Shown: positions 59,801-64,000 of the stretch, in pieces
Numbering within the stretch: the stretch's first letter is position 1
Layout of the letters: every line of letters begins with the position of its first letter
Assembly (NCBI RefSeq): GCF_014839805.1
Contig: NC_051124.1
Span: forward strand, 5,580,001-5,644,000
Source of the DNA: Manduca sexta
Taxonomy: Eukaryota > Arthropoda > Insecta > Lepidoptera > Sphingidae
DNA length: 64,000 nt
Reading direction: 5' to 3'
Translations under genes and position numbers: made by a program
Notes under the pieces: generated by a model
Told to the model about the DNA's origin: nothing
The model's input: only the letters and a program-made list of their open reading frames with translations
Database searches by the model: none

Positions 59801-62800
59801 TTTTTTGTATTATAAATGTTACTGGAATAATTTACTCTGTACTAGTACTTTTTTTCAGCAAGACAAATAGTCAACATATTGACTTATTAGTACAAATTAA
59901 GTGACACTAATACATTGAGATTTGCGACTTAACAATTAATTATCATTATACAAGAAAAAATTTGGATGCTCGTGTTTCAGACGGCATTGATATGACAACG
60001 GGTAGCATTATGTCATAACCAGGACGTGGTGATCTTCCGCGATTCCCCTGAATGTTAGTATCGATGCGGCACAGGGGATAGAGTAAAATGTGCCGCGGGT
60101 CAAGTTATAGTGGTTGCGTTGTTGTCTCAAGTCACGAGTGTGCCGCGACGGGCCACGACCGGCGCCCTAGTGCGGCATTCCTCCTGTCAAACTTACCATC
60201 AAACTGAACGAGAAAAAATTCTTAGAACACGCAAGGACATACCGCAAATTTCTAAGAAATGAAGAAAAGTTATTTTTTGTCCTGTATTACGTGATTTTAC
60301 TATTTTGTGATTATTACTTTTGTATTGTATTTATTGATAAATTTTTAAAATGGACTTTCATCTCGCATATTAGAGTAAAAAATATTAGAATGATATAAAT
60401 TTACAATATAATAACCGCTATTGAAATACTAGGTATAATTTAAACGTCGGATTATAGGATTACCATTTTTAGTAATCGTGAGCGTAATTAAAGATATCTT
60501 GTTTTGCTTTGATAAATTAATTTAATGGTGTTTTTAAACTTTCGTCAATACATCTAAATGTAATTCTAAGCCGTGCGAAAATACTTAATTTATAATAAAA
60601 AATGACCATAGGCTAAAATAGATTTAATATTTACTCTAAATTGATAATGCGTCTAAATAAAGCATGTTTTACGACTACAAAATTATTTTTAATTGATCCG
60701 ATATAATTTAGATATGTAAACAGAGTTGTACACATTACCTTCTTCTGAGTACTGTAAAATAATTACTATGCATTAAATACTTCATTACGATTTAATTAAG
60801 TGAATTATATGGGGTTCCGTATGAGTAAATATGTTTTTTTTAAATACTTTAAAATTATAAATCGTGAAGAATTTGAAATATTGTCATGTTGAATATTTTT
60901 ACCGGAAGGAGATGGCGATAGGCGCACGTGACATTCTGAGCTCAGTGAATAGCAAATTTTATAAAATAGGATATCTATGCCAAATCCAAAACGATATCAA
61001 CTAAAATATTATAAAAGTTGACGCACGATTTTCGCGTTTGGGTTTCCTCCTCTCATTTATAAATCTAACAGGCGACGTACTAATATTCTTTAAACTTCAC
61101 TACTTACAACACACTGGAAATTTTAATTAATTAAATAAATATTCTAAGTATAGTTTTTATGAGCAACAACGTCACATGGCGAACTCTAAAATAATTTTGA
61201 CAACATCCGCCCATTAAAACTGGAACAAGTGAAAACTGACAAAAATCGAAATGTCAATTCGCGGCCTCGCTCCCGAGCTGTCTATGTTAATTACCCGTAA
61301 CATTTACAGCATTACGTGACATTACTTTCATTTATATTTTCAACATTCTTTACAACACGCATCCTTGTAACGGAATAACCACGTGCGTAGGTTTTTATGG
61401 GGGACTTCCTATACGCAGTTTGATTTTTGATCTTGTTTCACGACCTTTAAATACAGTAAGATGGCATTGAGGTTTTTAAATTTTACCGCCTTCCAACGAA
61501 CACCTAGTACTATAGGATCCTACTCAGTAATTTTTGACTCTCATATCTTCTTAAATTACAATCTGAAAACCACATGATTCTATGTTCTAATCTCAGTTCG
61601 GATTTTTCAATGTCTGCGTTTTTTTTTTATTCGAATTATAAATTAAGATGTAGATGATGATGATAATGGTGATCCAAAGATGGTAAAGGTCGTTGGTACT
61701 CTTGAGAAGATAGAAGACGTGAGCTTATGTTATAAATGTCTTAATAATATCCTAATCACTGCAACAACTCTTCGTCAGAACTAGATCCGCATAAAGATCT
61801 CTAATCATCTGTCAGAGCGACCTCGCAAATGACGCTTAGATGTCAACCGTCCGATCCTTTATGATAATAATTAAAAGAGTTACTTTGGCCGGCAACAAGG
61901 TCGCCAAATTTGAATGATTGAGAGCGAGGCTACCCGACACTTTTCACTCTTAAGCAAGAACTACGTTTTATGCGCGCACGCATGTCCGAGGATATGTTAT
62001 TATTCGTTATGGACTGTGTAATGTTAATAATGTTTTGCTGTAATTGAATTCAGCCTTAGCTGTACGGATAAATATTATACGGATTAATATTCATTCGGAA
62101 TTGTACATAGCTGAATCAATCGGAAGTGAAATTTACTGACTGCTATAACTTTTCGAATATCAGAAGAAAATGATCATGTCTTACTATTTTATTTTTAATT
62201 TAAATTAAATGAGAAAACTCTTAGTTCTGTTTAAAATTTTAGCGACAAAATATAATTCAATTGCATGAAAGAATGTATATCAGGGGGTGTAAGCAATATG
62301 ACTTTATACAATCGCTAACGCTAATAGAAAACAGAAAAAAATGTATAGGAATGACATATCCTATCGATAATTGAATCGCTATTTTCATACATAACATTAG
62401 CGGTAACGATTGTAGAAAAGCATCTTGGCTACGGCTCCACGGAATTTTAACAACAACTGCAAAGTAACAAACTTGTCCATTTAAACCCAATAAAAAGCGA
62501 TGTTGCTTCTTTAATACATACAGGGAAACAAGTTAAACTCACTCAAGGTAATTTTATTGGAAGTAAGAAAAAATACATCAATTAATACGCGAAGTCCGAG
62601 TCATGCGAATTGCCTATTTTACATGATGTGAATTCACTTTTTTGATGTGTTGGTTTTTTGCAATAAAACTTTATATCTGATCGCCTAGTAAAAGTAGACA
62701 ATTTGCGAATGCTTTGAACTAGGTTCCCGCGGTGGGTTCTTTCAGCATGGAAAACTTTAAGGCTAAAAATTAGGATGCGTTGACGTTCCATAATAGTGTG

Positions 62801-62990
62801 GACGGAGGATTTGTGCAGTCACATGACCTTATGTTTGAATAATATCTTAATGTCTCTACGATACGTCAGCTTTTTGAAAATAGCTGGGTGGATACTGCAG
62901 ATTAGGAATTTAATTATAATTTTTATGAGTTAGTTTACAGCGCAATAAAAAACCGGTCTTTTTGTGACTGTGTGAGAGGTTAAATAATAA
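56813..62990. other. Intergenic DNA, no gene seen
   Basis: Mostly AT-rich. The block 59990-60200 is GC-rich with four GCGGCA/TGCCGC motifs (see findings). Short open frames only. A weak SINE family 2-like string (ATGGCGATAGGC) lies at about 60912. Confidence 0.5.
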
Positions 62991-63245
62991 TGATTTGTTA
63001 TGTTTACGTGAATCTTAGACATTAAAATTAAACTATTTTTCGGATGTTATCGCGGTTTTAATATTTTAGTTTTACCCGACGCTTCAAATACTTTGCAGCC
63101 TTTGTAGTCACGGGGGGACTGAGGTGTTGGCCATCCGCAAAGTCATAGCTACAATATTTACCTACATTTAACTATTATACAACTATTTAAATTTCTGGCT
63201 GTTGTTGGTCCGATCTATGCAGAATGAGCTTACAGTGTCTTAAAA
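62990..63245 (+). mobile_element. Foldback repeat family, copy 4
   Basis: Head AATAATGATTTGTTATGTTT / ACGTGAATCTTAGACATT, arm AAACTATTTTTCGGATGTTA / TCGCGGTTTT, core CCGACGCTTCAAATACTTTG, GTCACGGGGGGACTGAGG, TTGGCCATCCGCAAAGTCAT. It shares the left part with copies 1 and 2 and the core with copy 3, so it joins the pieces of the family. The right arm is not visible. Confidence 0.75.
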
Positions 63246-63607
63246 TATTTTAGTCTTTCATCTCAAATGTTTCTAATTACCTTTACGTTATAGCCTAGGG
63301 TTGTCAGAAAGTTTACTGTAATTCTTAAATAATTAACTTTCTAATTTGGCTATCTCAAGTGATCTTGAATCAAGTACTAGCCATGTAGGGTGGAACAAGT
63401 AATGCTGTGGTACGTACATAGTCTCGTTGAGATGTTTCTAGAAATGTCTTTAATGCGACATCCCTATTAATTAAACATGAACCTCTTATCAATAAACCCT
63501 TAATTAATCGCTGTTATGACACTTTCTTTTTATTCACTAACTATATTATTAAATTTATGAAGCGATACAATTTTAAAATCAAAAAATCTTATCTGACTGT
63601 CGTATCT

Positions 63608-63885
63608 TACTAATATTGAAAAAGCGAAAGTTTGTGAAAATGGTTGGATGTTTGTTAGAAGTAAACATAGTAACAACTTAACTGATTTGCTTGAAATTTG
63701 GCTCACGAAGAGATCATATCTTGATTTAACACACCGACTACTTTTTATCCCGCTAATTTGCTGTCATGGGAAATAATATAATGTAAAACATATTTTTTTG
63801 AATAGATGGCGCTGGTGACCTACAATCTTTTATGGACTTTTGTAGCGGGAAAGGCTTTTCACGCTGGTGAAGCCGCGATGAACAT
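63608..63885 (-). repeat. Dispersed family D, copy 6
   Basis: TTACTAATATTGAAAAAGCG (complement of the 3' end), CTACTTTTTATCCCG, AATAGATGGCGCTGGTGACC, TTTTGTAGCGGGAAAGGCTT, TGAAGCCGCGATG. The whole element is present in reverse order relative to copies 1 and 3. Confidence 0.78.
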
Positions 63886-64000
63886 CTGGTACTTATCTGC
63901 TAAATTATTACTGCAAGCCTATTTAAAGCCAATAACACGTTCCGGAACGATGACAATGTACGCCGACAACACTATTATGCTATTACTAACAGGAGGTATG
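63886..64000. other. Window end, nothing recognised
   Basis: Short unique-looking sequence to the window edge. Confidence 0.4.

Noticed and set aside
60903..60960. GAGATGGCGATAGGCGCACG string resembling SINE family 2
   Set aside because: Only about 15 bp of similarity; too short to call.
1..64000. CRISPR arrays, bacterial operons, rRNA or tRNA genes
   Set aside because: None seen. The spliced PRDM gene and the SINE/RTE content show this is eukaryotic nuclear DNA; the regular repeats at 32.9-33.5 kb are a 123-bp minisatellite, not CRISPR.

Overview
The window looks like AT-rich nuclear DNA of an insect, most likely a moth or butterfly. Three things suggest this: a fly/vertebrate-type PRDM zinc-finger gene split by GT-AG introns, several dispersed repeat families that I recognise from lepidopteran genomes (two tRNA-derived SINEs, RTE-type and other LINE tails, short inverted-repeat elements), and a very low density of coding sequence. 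The species cannot be named from the sequence.

Gene. The only protein-coding host gene I can support is the 3' half of a PRDM3/PRDM16 (MECOM/EVI1) orthologue, called hamlet (ham) in Drosophila. It lies on the + strand in three exons (2803-2959, 3689-3859, 4012-5784). Splice phases fit, and the joined frame gives about 699 residues. They hold the end of the N-terminal C2H2 cluster (a partial finger plus five), a long disordered linker with PxDLS-type CtBP-binding motifs, and the three-finger C-terminal cluster typical of EVI1. The PR domain and first exons lie upstream of the window. The frame stays open for 16 Pro-rich codons after the annotated stop. Several AATAAA signals follow between 6.07 and 7.06 kb.

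Rest of the window. From about 7.1 kb to 64 kb I see no host gene. It is AT-rich intergenic DNA (or introns of something unseen) carrying transposon debris. SINE family 1 has seven copies (8.0, 12.7, 16.3, 17.3, 18.1, 47.5 and 56.2 kb). SINE family 2 has five larger copies plus remnants. TA-flanked short inverted-repeat elements lie at 9.3 and 43.6 kb, and a second such pair at 13.8 and 16.1 kb. A hAT-type element at 31.7 kb has an RTE tail inserted in it. A foldback family has four copies (19.6, 32.6, 41.7, 63.0 kb). A dispersed family with a conserved 'TTTATAATATTAGTAA'-like end has six copies, one carrying a 5 x ~123 bp internal minisatellite. A 5'-truncated RTE reverse-transcriptase remnant lies at 46.7-47.2 kb on the - strand.

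The most striking non-TE structures are an apparently perfect 531 bp tandem duplication (20997-22058), a perfect 28 bp inverted repeat with a 2-nt loop (15469-15526), and several GC-rich islets in the gene desert downstream of ham that are candidate regulatory elements. I found no convincing new multi-gene system. The best leads are the possible readthrough/C-terminal extension of ham, the tandem duplication and the foldback retroposon-like family.
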